Assembly (NCBI RefSeq): GCF_014839805.1
Contig: NC_051137.1
Location: forward strand, 9,165,170 to 9,229,169
Source: Manduca sexta
Lineage: Eukaryota; Arthropoda; Insecta; Lepidoptera; Sphingidae
DNA: 64,000 bases
Reading direction: 5' to 3'
In this document: piece by piece, positions 12,740-24,489 of the stretch
How the letters are laid out: every line of letters starts with the position of its first letter
Numbering within the stretch: position 1 is the first letter of the stretch
The notes under the pieces: model-generated
Told to the model about the DNA's origin: nothing
Databases searched by the model: none
What the model saw: only the letters and a program-made list of their open reading frames with translations
Position numbers and translations under genes: made by a program

Positions 12740-14160
12740 AAAAAAAAAAATATATACAAGATTATCCCGTTATAACCAAAGAGGTAGATAAGCCTCGTTT
12801 CGTTACGTCCATTTCGCCTATTTAGATGACTTTAATGCAAATTTTGTATACCCGATGACTTTTCTTTTTCTTAAAGTTTAATAGCAAGAAAGTAACTTTC
12901 CAATAAACTGTATTTCATGATTATTTTTTGAACAGAGAGGTCGTTGCGGCGGTCAGCGACCATTTAGGTAAGTTGTTAATTTCAGATGAGTTAATATATG
13001 TATGTGTTATCATGTAAAATAGATGGCAACTATATAGATTGGTCCTAAATATAATCTAGTTGAGAAACAAAAACTAAAACATCGTACTTCCGTTCATGAA
13101 TTATGAAAACTAGGTGTTGATCGCGGCATCGCTCACTGTAAAATCCTTTCCCACTACATAAATTCTTTAAAACACAGTAGCAATCTATGAGGCCAGCACC
13201 AACTATTTAAAAAATTTGGTCGAACATTTGAATTCATTTCAACTGAAAATTACCGGAATAATAATAACCTGTGTGTATGTGTTAATCCAGGACATAATCT
13301 ATATTTGAGCCAAATTTGAACCAAATCCGTTGAGCTGTTTCTGCGCTTACTTCTAACAAATATCTAAACATCTAAAATCTAAATATTTTTAAAAACTTGT
13401 ACATTTATAATATTTATAAGATAAGGTAAAAAGTGATTGTTAAGTAACGACCACTTATTTCAGTTGACTTAGTAGTCGTTTTTACAATAATAGTCGCATT
13501 CTAACACTAGTGTTTACTAATAGTGACTATTGTTGTAAAAAGTTAAAAAAAGTAATAAAACAACTTTTATAGATCCTTTTTTATTCTCTTTAACATAATA
13601 AACAATAATAAGTAATACCCATAATATATTTATATCACAGTCAATCAAATTTTAAATTAAAGGAATAAGGATTAAAATTAAAAATATTCATTAAGAACCT
13701 TGTGATCGATCGGCTACTGAATATATCTCCTTAACATACGTACCTATTTACACAGCTTATTTTAGTTTGTGGTCATCTTTATTTGTACTAAGTCTTGGTG
13801 GTCGCAAACTGGCGTCGATCGTGCTTTGTGAACTGTGATACAGTTTACATTGGCGATCACTTTTTATGGGTGAATTGTATAACCATAAATATACCATTCA
13901 GAACATAATAAGCAAAGCAAAATAAAATTTTGTTAGTCAAAATACGGTCTTGTAGTAGTGTTTTATCGTATTAATAAAATATGCATTTTAACAAGCGAAC
14001 ACCACGTTTCAACTTAATAAAAGGCAAACATTTACTTTAAAACTATTAAACAATTGAAATCAATACATACTTAACATAACTACACTTCATACTTCAGTGA
14101 ACAACTTATATTAAGTAACAAAACTTACTGTTGCACTCCGCGCGACTTTCTTTTTTTCTT
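12740..14160. other. AT-rich DNA upstream of timeout
   Basis: No gene recognised. An imperfect inverted repeat of about 70 bases lies at 13470-13546 (ACAATAATAGTC against GACTATTGTTGT). A minus-strand donor-like site near 14128 could close a 5' UTR exon of timeout. Confidence 0.4.
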
Positions 14161-14204
14161 TTAACTCATGTCAATACTGCACACACTTCTCAATCAAAAC
14201 GAAA

Positions 14205-14480
14205 ATTCTGCGTGCTTTTCTTTTATATACAAGCACGGCAAAGTGACCTTACTGCACCTGATGGTAAGTGCAGTGGGATCCAATAGAATGTCGACTGACG
14301 AGAGATGATTACCCCTCGACAGTCGACACAATTGTGCCGGCCTGTTGGAACCGCATGTACACTGGCTGATCCCGGAACACAACACACTTACGTGGACCAT
14401 TATGACAGGTTTTAACACCTTGTGTATGTACCGTGGTCGCTAACCGGGTGGATATAAAATATATGCTACCACCCAATGTT
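14205..14480. repeat. Interspersed LINE-derived repeat
   Basis: Contains CACCTGATGGTAAGTG, GGGATCCAATAGAATGTCGA and GTACCGTGGTCGCTA, phrases I recognise as dispersed in lepidopteran genomes and resembling CR1-like 3' ends. No intact frame. Class is inference. Confidence 0.45.
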
Positions 14481-15140
14481 TTTTATTTTAGGCTAAGAGG
14501 TTGGCATAAAATACAGATAAATATTCAACAACATCTATTAAAATAATATGAAAGAGTTCTTATTTCGAGAAGAAAGAATATTATTTGTAATAAAAGAAAT
14601 ACGAGTTTATATAAGCAAGTGGTCGCGTAACCGGCGTAATGTTCGTATACCATTAGATATTGATTAAAAATCCCAAACTACCTTTACCAAATTAAATGCT
14701 CTAACAGAAACCATAAAAGAGCAACGTTCAAAATAACAAATGTATAGGAGGCCGTACATGGTACAACCAACACAATTAAATAACCAACAAAAGTACTAAA
14801 CCTTTAACATTCATAAAAATGCCCGAAGTTTAAGTAACTCTTAATATAGATTCTTTATTCTAACTTCAGTTGATTTACAAAGTTTTTTAAGCATTTTCCT
14901 TTTTTTTTTATTTGTTTGGCTTCTTAGCCTTACATCTATTAGCCGTTAGTTACCTTCAGTTTTACTTGTGTATACATTAACCTACTAATATTTATTGTAA
15001 TAATAAGTACTGGACACAAGATTACAAAGTTGTTTACTATAAATGTAATGAATAATAATTTGACCTAATATCGAATATTCGGTTATCCTTTCGTCGAAAG
15101 CGCCGAATGTTCGGAAAAAAATGTTTACACTTCACGCACA
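14481..15140. other. AT-rich intergenic DNA
   Basis: I see no gene, RNA or clear repeat here. A short symmetric phrase near 15070-15115 (ATTCGG...TTCGG) is not long enough to call. Confidence 0.4.
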
Positions 15141-15141
15141 A

Positions 15142-15502
15142 CAGGGCCCTTATTCTGTATGATAGCGTAAACGCGTAACGCGGCCGTGTCATGTTATCTT
15201 CGAGAAATGTGTGTGGAATGGTATTCTGTAAGCCAAATTTCTATAGTCCTAAACATGATGCGTTGTGTTACGTGCTTGTTACGCACTGTCAAAATAACGT
15301 GCGGGATAGAGAATAAGGCCCCAGGGCCCTTATTCTGTATGAAACTGCAAACGCGTAACGCGGCCGTGTCATGTTATCTTCGTGAAATTTGTGTGGAATG
15401 GTATTCTGTATGCCAATTTCTATTGCATTGGACGTGACGCGATGCGTTAAAAGCTTGTTACGCACGGTAAAAATAACGTGTGGCATAGAAAATAAGGTCC
15501 CA
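15142..15502. mobile_element. Two tandem MITE copies, 180-bp period
   Basis: CAGGGCCCTTATTCTGTATGA occurs in near-identical form at 15142 and 15322. Each unit ends with the inverted version, AGAATAAGGCCCC or AATAAGGTCCC, so each is a short terminal-inverted-repeat element. Both hold ACGCGTAACGCGGCCGTG. The two copies share the boundary, as expected from tandem insertion or unequal exchange. Confidence 0.7.
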
Positions 15503-15726
15503 GGTAGGTACGACATAGGGTCGTAGCCAAGGTGACTTCTTACAATCGTTAACGCTAATAAATAAACAGAAAAAATGTATGAGAAAGACATATCATATCG
15601 ATAATTCCATCGCTATAATGTGTTATTCTCATATATATTACGTTAGAGTTAACGATTGCAAAAGGGCATCTTGCCTACCGACTACGGGAGCCTGTTCACG
15701 TACAAGAACGAGGGCGCGCATAAATA

Positions 15727-16922
15727 GTCCATTGAAAAGTTACATTTGGGGTTGCGTTTTTTAGAGGACGCAATTTTATTTTTTTGAAGTGTAGGGGGGT
15801 GTCAGTCTAAAGCTAAAACCAAGTTTGTGGGGTCGCCACCCTTGTCCCACGGCCGCCATCTTGAAAATAGGGGTTGAAATGGTTTTTACGATGTATCCCT
15901 TAAACTATTTATCTGACAAAAAAAATGTATAAATATTTTTTGTTGCAAATTAAATTCTCTACAACTTTGGTGTAGTAACTTTTGTCGTAAAACTATAAAT
16001 AAAAAAGTTATAAGCGAAAATGTTAAGAAATTCAATGTTAAGCAATGTCCATTGCAACGTCATCAGAACGTGTGTTTATAAGGTTCATAATACTTTTTTT
16101 GTACTCTCATTAATACCCAAATACCCAAGGGACCATTAGGGAACAAAAGAACATCTGCCTGCTATTATTATTATTATTTCTAACCTCTCTTATTGTAAGA
16201 ATAACTGATAATTTTGTGTTGAAGTTGTCGTAAGCAAGTTTTTTATTAACATTTTGACTTTTAAAAGTCAAAATGCTAATAAAAAAAAAGTAGTTTTCAC
16301 TAAAGTTAAAATCGTGTCTAAAATCATTCGTAATCGTCCTCACAATTAAAAACAGAATAAAATACATCCGCACGTATAGAAATATCTAGCACAACTAAAA
16401 GATATAAGTTGAACGACAAATTCAACACAACATTATCAGCTATTCTTACAATAAAAGAGGTTAGAAATAATAATAATAATAGCAGGAAGATGTTCTTTTG
16501 TTCCCTAATGGTCCCTTGGGTATTTGGGTATTAATGAGAGTACAAAAAGTATTATGAACCTTATAAACACACGTTCTGATAACGTTGCAATGGACATTGC
16601 TTAACATTGAATTTCTTAACATTTTTGCTTATAACTTTTTTATTTATAGTTCTACGACAAAAGTTACTAGACCAAAGTTGTAGAGAATTTAATTTGCAAC
16701 AAAAAATGTTTATACATTTTTTTGTCAGATAAATAGTTTAAGAGATACATCGTAAAAACCATTTCAACCCCTATTTTCAAGATGGCGGCCGTGGGACAAG
16801 GGTGGCGACCCCACAAACTTGGTTTTAGCTTTAGACTGACCCCCCCTACACTTCAAAAAAATAAAATTGCGTCCTCTAAAAAACGCAAGGTAAGGCCTAA
16901 AAAATGTAACATTTCAATGGAC
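15727..16922. mobile_element. 1.2-kb inverted-repeat (foldback/MITE) element
   Basis: Arms of about 505 bases (15727-16231) and 510 bases (16413-16922) are inverted copies with few differences, separated by a 181-base spacer. The ends read GTCCATTG and CAATGGAC, flanked on each side by TA, which fits a 2-bp target duplication (Tc1/mariner-like mobilisation is inference). The spacer holds a second, perfect 26-base palindrome at 16250-16275. No reading frame of interest. Confidence 0.85.
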
Positions 16923-17105
16923 TAAAACATATTTATTTAATTTGTGATTTACGTACGTCACCAATTCCCCTACGCGTTAAATATTAGATCGCAATGAGTA
17001 GATAAATAACTAAATAGTCCTTTTCACAAAAAAATATATAACTAAGTATTTTCCAAAAGTTTTACGAAATGAGAAATTTTATTAAAACATGTTTTTTTAT
17101 TTATT

Positions 17106-17596
17106 ACTAACTTTTGCTCGCGGATCCGCTCGCGTGAAAAGTTTTTCCGGGATAAAAGTCCCGCTATACATTTTCCCGAGATGGAAAGTAGTAGTCTATG
17201 TCGTTCCCAGCGTCTCAAAGCATCTTCACACCTATTTTTTATCGGCAAAGGTTTATCGCCTTCAGACAAATGCAGCGGAGCACTTTGTTTTATAATATAT
17301 TGTTTAGAATTTTTTAAGAGGAATAATTCCGTCAGACATGTTTGTTGCGTAACTTTAACCGTTTACGCAGCGCACGCAACAGAAGCTCTCAAAGGAATAC
17401 ATTTTCCCCGTTTTTGCAACATTTTTCATTGATTTTCCGTTTTTGTGGTCGTAGCGAGATGTTATACAGCCTATAGTTTTTCTGGATAAATGGGCTATCC
17501 AACATTAAAATAATTTTTCAATTCGAACCGGTAGTTTTAGAGATAAACGCGTTCAAACAAACTCTTCAGCTATGTATAACTAATAGTATAGACAAA
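17106..17596 (-). mobile_element. Helitron copy, minus orientation
   Basis: Reverse complement of the family at 4630: starts near AACTCTTCAGC at 17570 and ends at AACTTTTGCTCGCGGATCCGC near 17108, with the internal GTTGCGTGCGCTGCGTAAACG phrase preserved in inverted form. It contains only one degenerate copy of the 123-bp unit. Confidence 0.65.
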
Positions 17597-17599
17597 TAG

Positions 17600-18880
17600 A
17601 CATAGATAGAATAAAGGTGATTTGTAGACATTCTATATTATTATTGGCAGTTTAAAACAACAAACACAACAGCTAAAATACCAATTTGCTTTGGTTTTCT
17701 ACGAGACATTGGTACGTTTCGACCTGCACGAATTGGCTAATACATATATTACTTTCAAAATAGGCTGAAAATATGCTTGCTGGCCAACGATGCTGTGCAA
17801 ACCGTGCCGAATGCCAATGGTAAAAAAAGTTGAAAAACTTGGGAAACATTGGTTGAATGTTTAAACAGCGTCCTACGACATATAATGAGCGATGTTTTGT
17901 TACGCTAACAAAATAATGTTACAGAGAAACATTTACGCACGGCAAAAACGGGCAGCGCTCTAACCGATAACACGTGCTGACGGTCGGAGACAGGTCCCTT
18001 TCTGCTCTACAATTCCATGACATAGGATGGAGGAAACACGTGAGTCGGAAAACTCTACAACAGGTTGAAGGTGCGTCAGACGAAATCGTAACTACGTAAG
18101 TAAGTCCGGAACACTTCCATAAGAAACTGAGATCGGACACGTGTTTATGCAGATCAGATAAATGAAGTAGGTCCAATACTTCGATCCAATTAGACACTTA
18201 TATAAAAACTAAAAACTTAGCACAAACTCTATGTAGCCTGCAATAAATGCAAAAATCTGTTATTGGATGGTACGTAACCCTTGACAATACCACAAACAAT
18301 ATGAAATGATTTTTAATAGATACCTATTCTTAATTATTGATCAATGACGACAAATATTTTTTTTACTAAAAAAATAGCTCGTCGTCTATATTTTGTTTTG
18401 GCTTTATTGAAATAAATGTTTGTGTTTATAAACATACATTAAATATTTAAGATTAGACTCCAAAGAACCCAACATAACATATCATAATCCCATTTGATTT
18501 TGAGGAGTCTCGTTCTGCTTCTTTAAAGTCCAATGTTTGCATATTAATGAACTAAAATTTTAAAATCGGTTTACAATTTGCGGGGAAATCTGTGAACACA
18601 TATGTAAGTAAACGGAAGCAAATCTGTAAACACGAACTAATTGTACGATCAACATGCCCAATACCTAGTCCATAGAATGATTTTACTTGTAACACTCCAA
18701 AAAAGTCTCCAAAAGCAATCTGTCTGTATGTGATCGATTTTCTCAAAATATACTTAACGTATTTTTGTAGGGTTTTTACTAAAAGATAATGCAATTCTTA
18801 ATGAATGTTTGGTTAGTAGTGCATTACGATATTATGTAAATTGAATGAAATATAACGATTACTGTTGAAAAAATTTTGTG
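17600..18880. other. Intergenic, nothing recognised
   Basis: AT-rich DNA with no frame that shows protein motifs on either strand. Confidence 0.4.
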
Positions 18881-18884
18881 ACAC

Positions 18885-18921
18885 ACTGATTTCACGCGGG
18901 CGAAGCCCCGGGCAAAGCTAG
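18885..18921 (+). mobile_element. Isolated Helitron 3' end
   Basis: TTCACGCGGGCGAAGCCCCG followed by GGCAAAGCTAG and T is the hairpin-plus-CTAG end of the Helitron family. The rest of the element is not recognisable upstream. Confidence 0.55.
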
Positions 18922-19214
18922 TTGAAGTATAAAAGCGTGTTGTGGCAAGACTATAGGAGTAATATCGTGTTGGTTTATCAACTTCTTTTTTTATTCTCTT
19001 AGTAGGCTAACGAGCGAACGATCCGCCCATGGGCACCGCCAAGATTAGTTTTAGGGAGACGCATCTGCACTTACGCACTTTACTACATAATATCATTAAG
19101 TTTTTTTTTTCAAATTCAACTCGCATGCGCTTTTGAAAATGCTTTTTCATTAAAAAAAAACCTCTGTCGTGGATAGTTCTCATGATTGCACATTTATTCA
19201 GAGACTTAATTTTT

Positions 19215-19330
19215 TTGTGATTTATTTCGGGGCAGGGGGGTGCAAATGCACCTACTTGCACCCCCCTTCCGGTGCCCATGGGTCCGCCTGATGTTAAACA
19301 GCCCCCGCCGCCTATGGACTGAAGCAATAC
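19215..19330. repeat. CR1-like LINE 3' end fragment
   Basis: CCGCCTGATGTTAAACAGCC and CCGCCGCCTATGGACT resemble the 3' ends of CR1-type LINEs in Lepidoptera. An 11-base perfect inverted repeat of GGGGGGTGCAA lies at 19235-19266. Confidence 0.5.
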
Positions 19331-19589
19331 CAGAGGCACAGCCAAGCCATTGCCTACTGGGAGATGAGCACTTTTTTAAACCTCGTTTAAATCCTTCTTT
19401 AAGTCATAGCGCTCGGGAAACACATATGCAGGGAGTTAATTCGAAAGTTTGCACGTGCGCGGCAGAAAGGACGAACCGTGCTACTACAGACGAATTCAAC
19501 GTAGTAGGGATAAACTCCACTGCGATGGCGAATGGTGCGTTAGTAAAAAGTTGAGGCAAGTATCATCTTAAACAGTTCCTCGTAGCACT

Positions 19590-20640
19590 CCCCATGGAAG
19601 CACACCCAGCGCCTCCACTCTGTCCGTGAGATTGAGATAATCGAAGATTCGAAGTGACATCGAGAAGCCGGAGCTCCCGCCTGACAGCACGCTAGGTGAT
19701 GCCGATTTCAGGCAGGGAGCACTCACACCAGGGAATTTCTTGTGGTGCGGCTCCACCGTCGTTCAACGTCGAATTTAAGGCAAAGGATTCAACCAAAGCA
19801 TCGGCTTTCTCCTTTCTGTGAGCCAGATTGTTATCGGACTTACACAGTAGTAGAAGACTGGACTGGCAGATATTGCCTTGTAGAGACTTAGCAAGTGACT
19901 AAAAAGCTCGACTACCAGAGGGATAGCTCTTCAGACGCTCACCAAACCAGCAAATTTGGTCTGCCTTGGCCTTAGCAATAGCCCTCCTGTTGGGTCTGGA
20001 AACGACATTGAACTTCCGCTTCTCCTTTTTGGCGTTAAGAGCTCGACAATTACTGGCACCTTGCCAAGACAAATACGCGAACTGTTTGAGGCGCGCTGTG
20101 GCGGCACAGGCACTATTGTACCAGGACCGACTACGGCGCCCCATCGATATTGTAGTGTTGGGAAAACATTTCCATACCCAATATCACCACATCCCTAACG
20201 CAGTCCGCACAGGTGTCGGAATCGTTAGAGGAGAAACAGTATTGCCCCCATTGGAAGAACACAAAGAATTCACAGAGACCATCCCAATCTGCTGACCCAT
20301 ACCGCCAGACCTTGCGGGATTCAGAGGCTCTTGGGCGGCCAGGATAATCCACAGAGGCCGACGTGCGGACCAGGCGGTTAGATGATCCTAATCATCATCG
20401 TGGACATTGACCACGACGCTGTATCTGTCGAGGTTTGTGGTCAGCAGAAGATCCAAAAGAGAGGGCTCATGGCTTTCGATATCATGCATACGGGTGGACT
20501 GTGTCACCAGTTGTGATAAGCCATATGTCAAGGCTAACTTGTAAACGTACCTACCCCGGAGGTCGGTAGTTCGAGACCCCAACCGCTCTTTATGATGAGC
20601 GTTGAAGTAACCAAGAACCACCACCTCCGCCTATGGGTAC
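19590..20640 (-). pseudogene. Decayed LINE endonuclease region, minus strand
   Basis: Frames at 20388-20624, 20131-20352 and 19899-20144 on the minus strand carry successive pieces of a LINE apurinic-like endonuclease and the stretch after it: VVLGYFNAHHKERLGSRTTD, SLLDLLLTTNLDRYSV, WRYGSADWDGLCEFF and WYNSACAATARLKQFAYLSW. The family resembles RTE-like or related lepidopteran LINEs. Stops and frameshifts break it throughout, so it is a dead copy. Confidence 0.75.
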
Positions 20641-20903
20641 TGTTCGAGAACACGGTCAGTCCCCATTTGGACGTTCTCAATTAGATGAGAAGATACCGTT
20701 TCACTAGCATTGGACCTGTAAAGGCATGCGTAGACGCGGGAACGACCTCCTTGATCTACGCATAGCCAAAAAATTGACAGGTCCCGATGCTCCTCATTTC
20801 AATAGAGAAGATGTTGGGAAGCTTGCACAAGCCTGGGATCCAGTTCACATTTAATTACTGTTCATGTGTAACTTTGTCTTTGCGGATGTCCAGCGCCTCA
20901 GTT

Positions 20904-20948
20904 CTTCCCGTGACCACGAAGACGGCAAAGTCTTCGAAACGTCGGAAG
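20904..20948 (+). other. Structured repeat: nested hairpin with AAACGTCGG
   Basis: CGAAGAC (20917-20923) pairs with GTCTTCG (20930-20936) around GGCAAA, and CTTCC upstream can pair with GGAAG at 20944-20948. The phrase CGAAACGTCGG follows the inner stem. I recall very similar phrases near retroelements in many animal genomes. A structured RNA role is inference. Confidence 0.35.
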
Positions 20949-20949
20949 A

Positions 20950-23050
20950 GAATTAAAATATAAAAACCTCAATAAAATCCGAAAAATAGTTTAAGTTTAA
21001 CATTTGGTATATTTATTAAGTGACATATAGAGCCAAGTTAATGATATCTGTACAATCCTTGCAAAAAAGAATTCGTAAAAACCGTAATACAACTCAAAAA
21101 CCGTCCGATTTTACCTCAACGCAACAATTTTTTTCTAATATCCCAGTGTTTTTCACATTTTATCATTAATATTAATTTTCATCGAAATAATTTTTCATGA
21201 GTTGCAAATATTGTGTCTAAATTGATAAAACTTTTACTGTAGTAAACTAATTACTTAAAAGATTCTAGTAGCATCGTAACAAGTTCTCAAACAAAGACTT
21301 ACGTAGATATTCAGCAATCAATCCACTTAGCCCATTGCCACTGTCACTATTATTATAGGTAGTTGACGTTCCAAATAAAACTCAATAACACCAAGAAGTG
21401 CATTAAAGATATTAAATAAATGCTTTTTAACAAACTCAAATAATATCTTTGTGAACAAATTAAATCAATAGACCACAATATTATTCTTTTACACAATAAA
21501 CAACGAGAGAAACCATTATTGTCTGTAATATACTACGCGTCTATCATATAAAAAGTGTCCAACACGTACCACGTGAGCATAAACAACGTTATCCTACAAA
21601 CCAATAGTAGGTCACGCTCACGCGAGTCGCGTGTTGACTGCACGTGCGGCGGACTCATCGCTGTGCGCGCTCGGCGCTGTACGATCTACCTCCGCGCCTC
21701 CGCCCTCCGCACCTCCGCCGCACGAACTCGAGCGACAGCCCACTGTATCTATAACCACCTGCCTCACTATAAACGCCTTTAGAAAATATAACGTGCGCCG
21801 CGCTACTACCAATTATTTTTTTAATATTTTTCTTCCTGAACTGTCTAGAAATTTTTACTTTTTACTTTCATTGCTAAGTCCTGAATTATTAAACTAGATA
21901 ATTTTGAAGCAAGTTTTTAATATTATCGTTAAGTTTTTATCGCTTAATTTCTAGAAAAACTCACCGTAATTTTAAGTACCTTAGTTCCTGTAACCTAAAG
22001 CATGAGCATATCATGGGCGTATTTTAATGATACCGCGTTCCAAGTTGAATTCTTATGAATTAGGCTTAAGTATATTATTATCTATGCAGAGCTATTATAT
22101 CCGAGTGCTTTAGTAAATTCGAGTGCAGTAAAGATATTATTTTTGTTTTGTATATTGTCCGACAACACGAGATAGACGGCAGTCTAGGAAGTTGGCCTCG
22201 TACTATGGAGGCCTGTTGAATCTGACGACGGCACCATTCCGTACGCGGAAGCTTCTAAGCCGATGGGACTATGGCGGTTTCTCGTTCGTGGTGATTATAG
22301 ATGGTGAACTAATTAAAATTAAATTACTTTTGAAAACAGTCATGGGTTTAAATTGCGGAGGAACTTCATCTAAAGATCAAGTTCCAATTAAAATGACACT
22401 CGTATTTTATTTTATTTGATTGAAGAATAACAAACAGTTGTAAATTAAATATTATTAAATAAGAACATACATAATTTATTTTTTTTATAAGCATACAACC
22501 TACAACGAGTTTTATTAAATACGGAATGGGAGGGGGGAGCTCCAAAAAAATTAGATTTTTTTTAAAATAGCCGGCACACATTAAATGTTAACAGAACAAA
22601 TCGGCGAAGGCTCCCGTGTAACCTTCCAATTTGGACAGCCTTGTCATCAATCTACACAACGAACTTGCAAAAGATCATGTACGATCAGCAACAAAAGTCG
22701 ATGAACAAATACTAATTTACAAAACACCTGAACATTGAAACGGACCATAAATCACTTACCAAAGAAGAGTACAGATTAAGGTTATCATTTCAATATGGAT
22801 ACCAAAGTAAAGGATTGGCTGAAAAAATATGAATAAGAAACTGACGTTTACGTTGAATCCTTCGAAGAGAATCTATAATACTGCCATAATAATTTTGAAT
22901 TTACACATTTGTTCCTTAAACCGGCCAGTGCTCTATAAAATAGGATGTTTAAAATGTAACTAACCTATTCCTATTAATCTTATAATATTACTTACTAAAA
23001 TATTATGATGTTTTGTCCATAATTAAAAATCTATGATTCTGGTTATTAAC
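20950..23050. other. Gene desert with a GC-rich island
   Basis: Mostly AT-rich, no gene recognised. A GC-rich island at about 21610-21800 stands out (dense CG dinucleotides, CACGTGCGGC, CCTCCGCGCCTCC), as for a promoter or first exon, but no coding region adjoins it. A 75-codon frame at 22192-22419 has no recognisable motif. Confidence 0.4.
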
Positions 23051-23052
23051 TT

Positions 23053-23258
23053 CAATATATACTATTATATAAACCTGAAGAGTTTGTTTGTTTGAATGCG
23101 CTAAACTCAGGAACTGCTTAGCCAATTTTGAAAATATTTCACTAATAGGAAGCTACATTACAGCGCTATACGCTACTTTCTATCCCGGGTCAATATAAAG
23201 CAAGACTTTAGTCCTTGAAAATTTTTTTCACGCAGGCTGAATAGCGAGCCAAAGCTAG
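23053..23258 (+). mobile_element. Short Helitron-family element
   Basis: Starts ATATACTATTATATAAACC, has GAAGAGTTTGTTTGTTTG and ends CCAAAGCTAG before T. It is a deleted version of the family, about 200 bp, lacking the middle. Confidence 0.65.
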
Positions 23259-23261
23259 TAT

Positions 23262-24000
23262 GTTACAAAATAACAATTTAATTGATATTCTGGACTGTTG
23301 GAAAAAAAGCTTGTATATAAAACAAAGAATTTGCTAATTTCAGCCACATTTGTATTTATTACAGATCATAAAAAATTGCTAGTAATGTTTAGCGGTGAAT
23401 GGTTTGACGGCGTTCAGCTACTTTTGTAGTTCAATTATGTCAAGTTGTTTTGTATTTAAATTAATCAGTAACTTATGGTAAATGATAATGATTAGGAAAT
23501 ATTGGAAACAAATTATGTTCAAGGACTTCTGTTGCTGACTGTATGACAACTGGCATGCCGCATGCTATCCCTAATACCATGTCGTAAGTCACCCAAAGAC
23601 TGAATGCCCATGCCTGTATTAGTTAGGCCAAGATTGCCTAACCCACGGATCACAAAGCAATGACGTTTACAAGGAACAAATTATGTATTGACTGTGTGGA
23701 TAAGTTTCCAAATTTACGTCAGATTGGAAATGATGACGTTCTATACTTTACTCAATAATTATTAAGTGAAATAAAATATAAATAACTTACATTATGCAAT
23801 AAAAAACTTACTGTGCTACTGAGAAGGTCTTTATTAGGAGCCCAATAGTGAATTGAATATTTGAAAGTTCTATTGGCCCGACTGTGCGTCATAACGATAA
23901 ATTTTGCACCGGATTCCAGTGACGCCTTTTAAAAAAAAAGGAAAAATAAACGGAGATATTTCGTATTCTACGCCACCTCTTCAATTTTAGTCTAGTCTTT
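23262..24000. other. Intergenic, nothing recognised
   Basis: AT-rich; no gene motif on either strand. Confidence 0.35.
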
Positions 24001-24006
24001 ACTACT

Positions 24007-24486
24007 ATAGTATAAATATAAAGATTTTGTTTGAACACGCTAATTTCAAGAACTACTGTTTCAAATTGAAAAATTCTTTTAGGGTTGGATAACCCATTTA
24101 TCGAGGAAGGTATAGCGTACATCGCCTATAAGCTATATAACATCACGCCATAATCGACAGGAGCGGAGCATCAAGTAGCAAAGTAAAATGTTGCAAAAAC
24201 TGAAAAAATCCATTCCTTTTAAGAGCTTCCGTTGCGTGAGCTGCGTATAGATATAGATAGTTAAAGTTACGCAACAATTAAGTATGACGGAATTGTTCCT
24301 ACTAAAAAGTTCTGGAAAATATATTTTAAAACTTCCCTCATTGGATCTGTCTGCCTGTCAGAACGCTATAAACTCAAAAACTACCCAACGGATTTAGATG
24401 AAATTTGGTGTGGAGATGTGTAGTTTGAGACCCTGAGAAGGACATAGGCTACTTTCTATATCAGACGAAGCCGCGAGCAAAACCTA
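24007..24486 (+). mobile_element. Helitron copy, single 123-bp unit
   Basis: Runs from GTATAAATATAAAG through AGCTTCCGTTGCGTGAGCTG to GAAGCCGCGAGCAAAACC. It has one unit where the copies at 4630 and 56709 have arrays. The terminal CTAG is altered to CCTA. Confidence 0.6.
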
Positions 24487-24489
24487 CTA

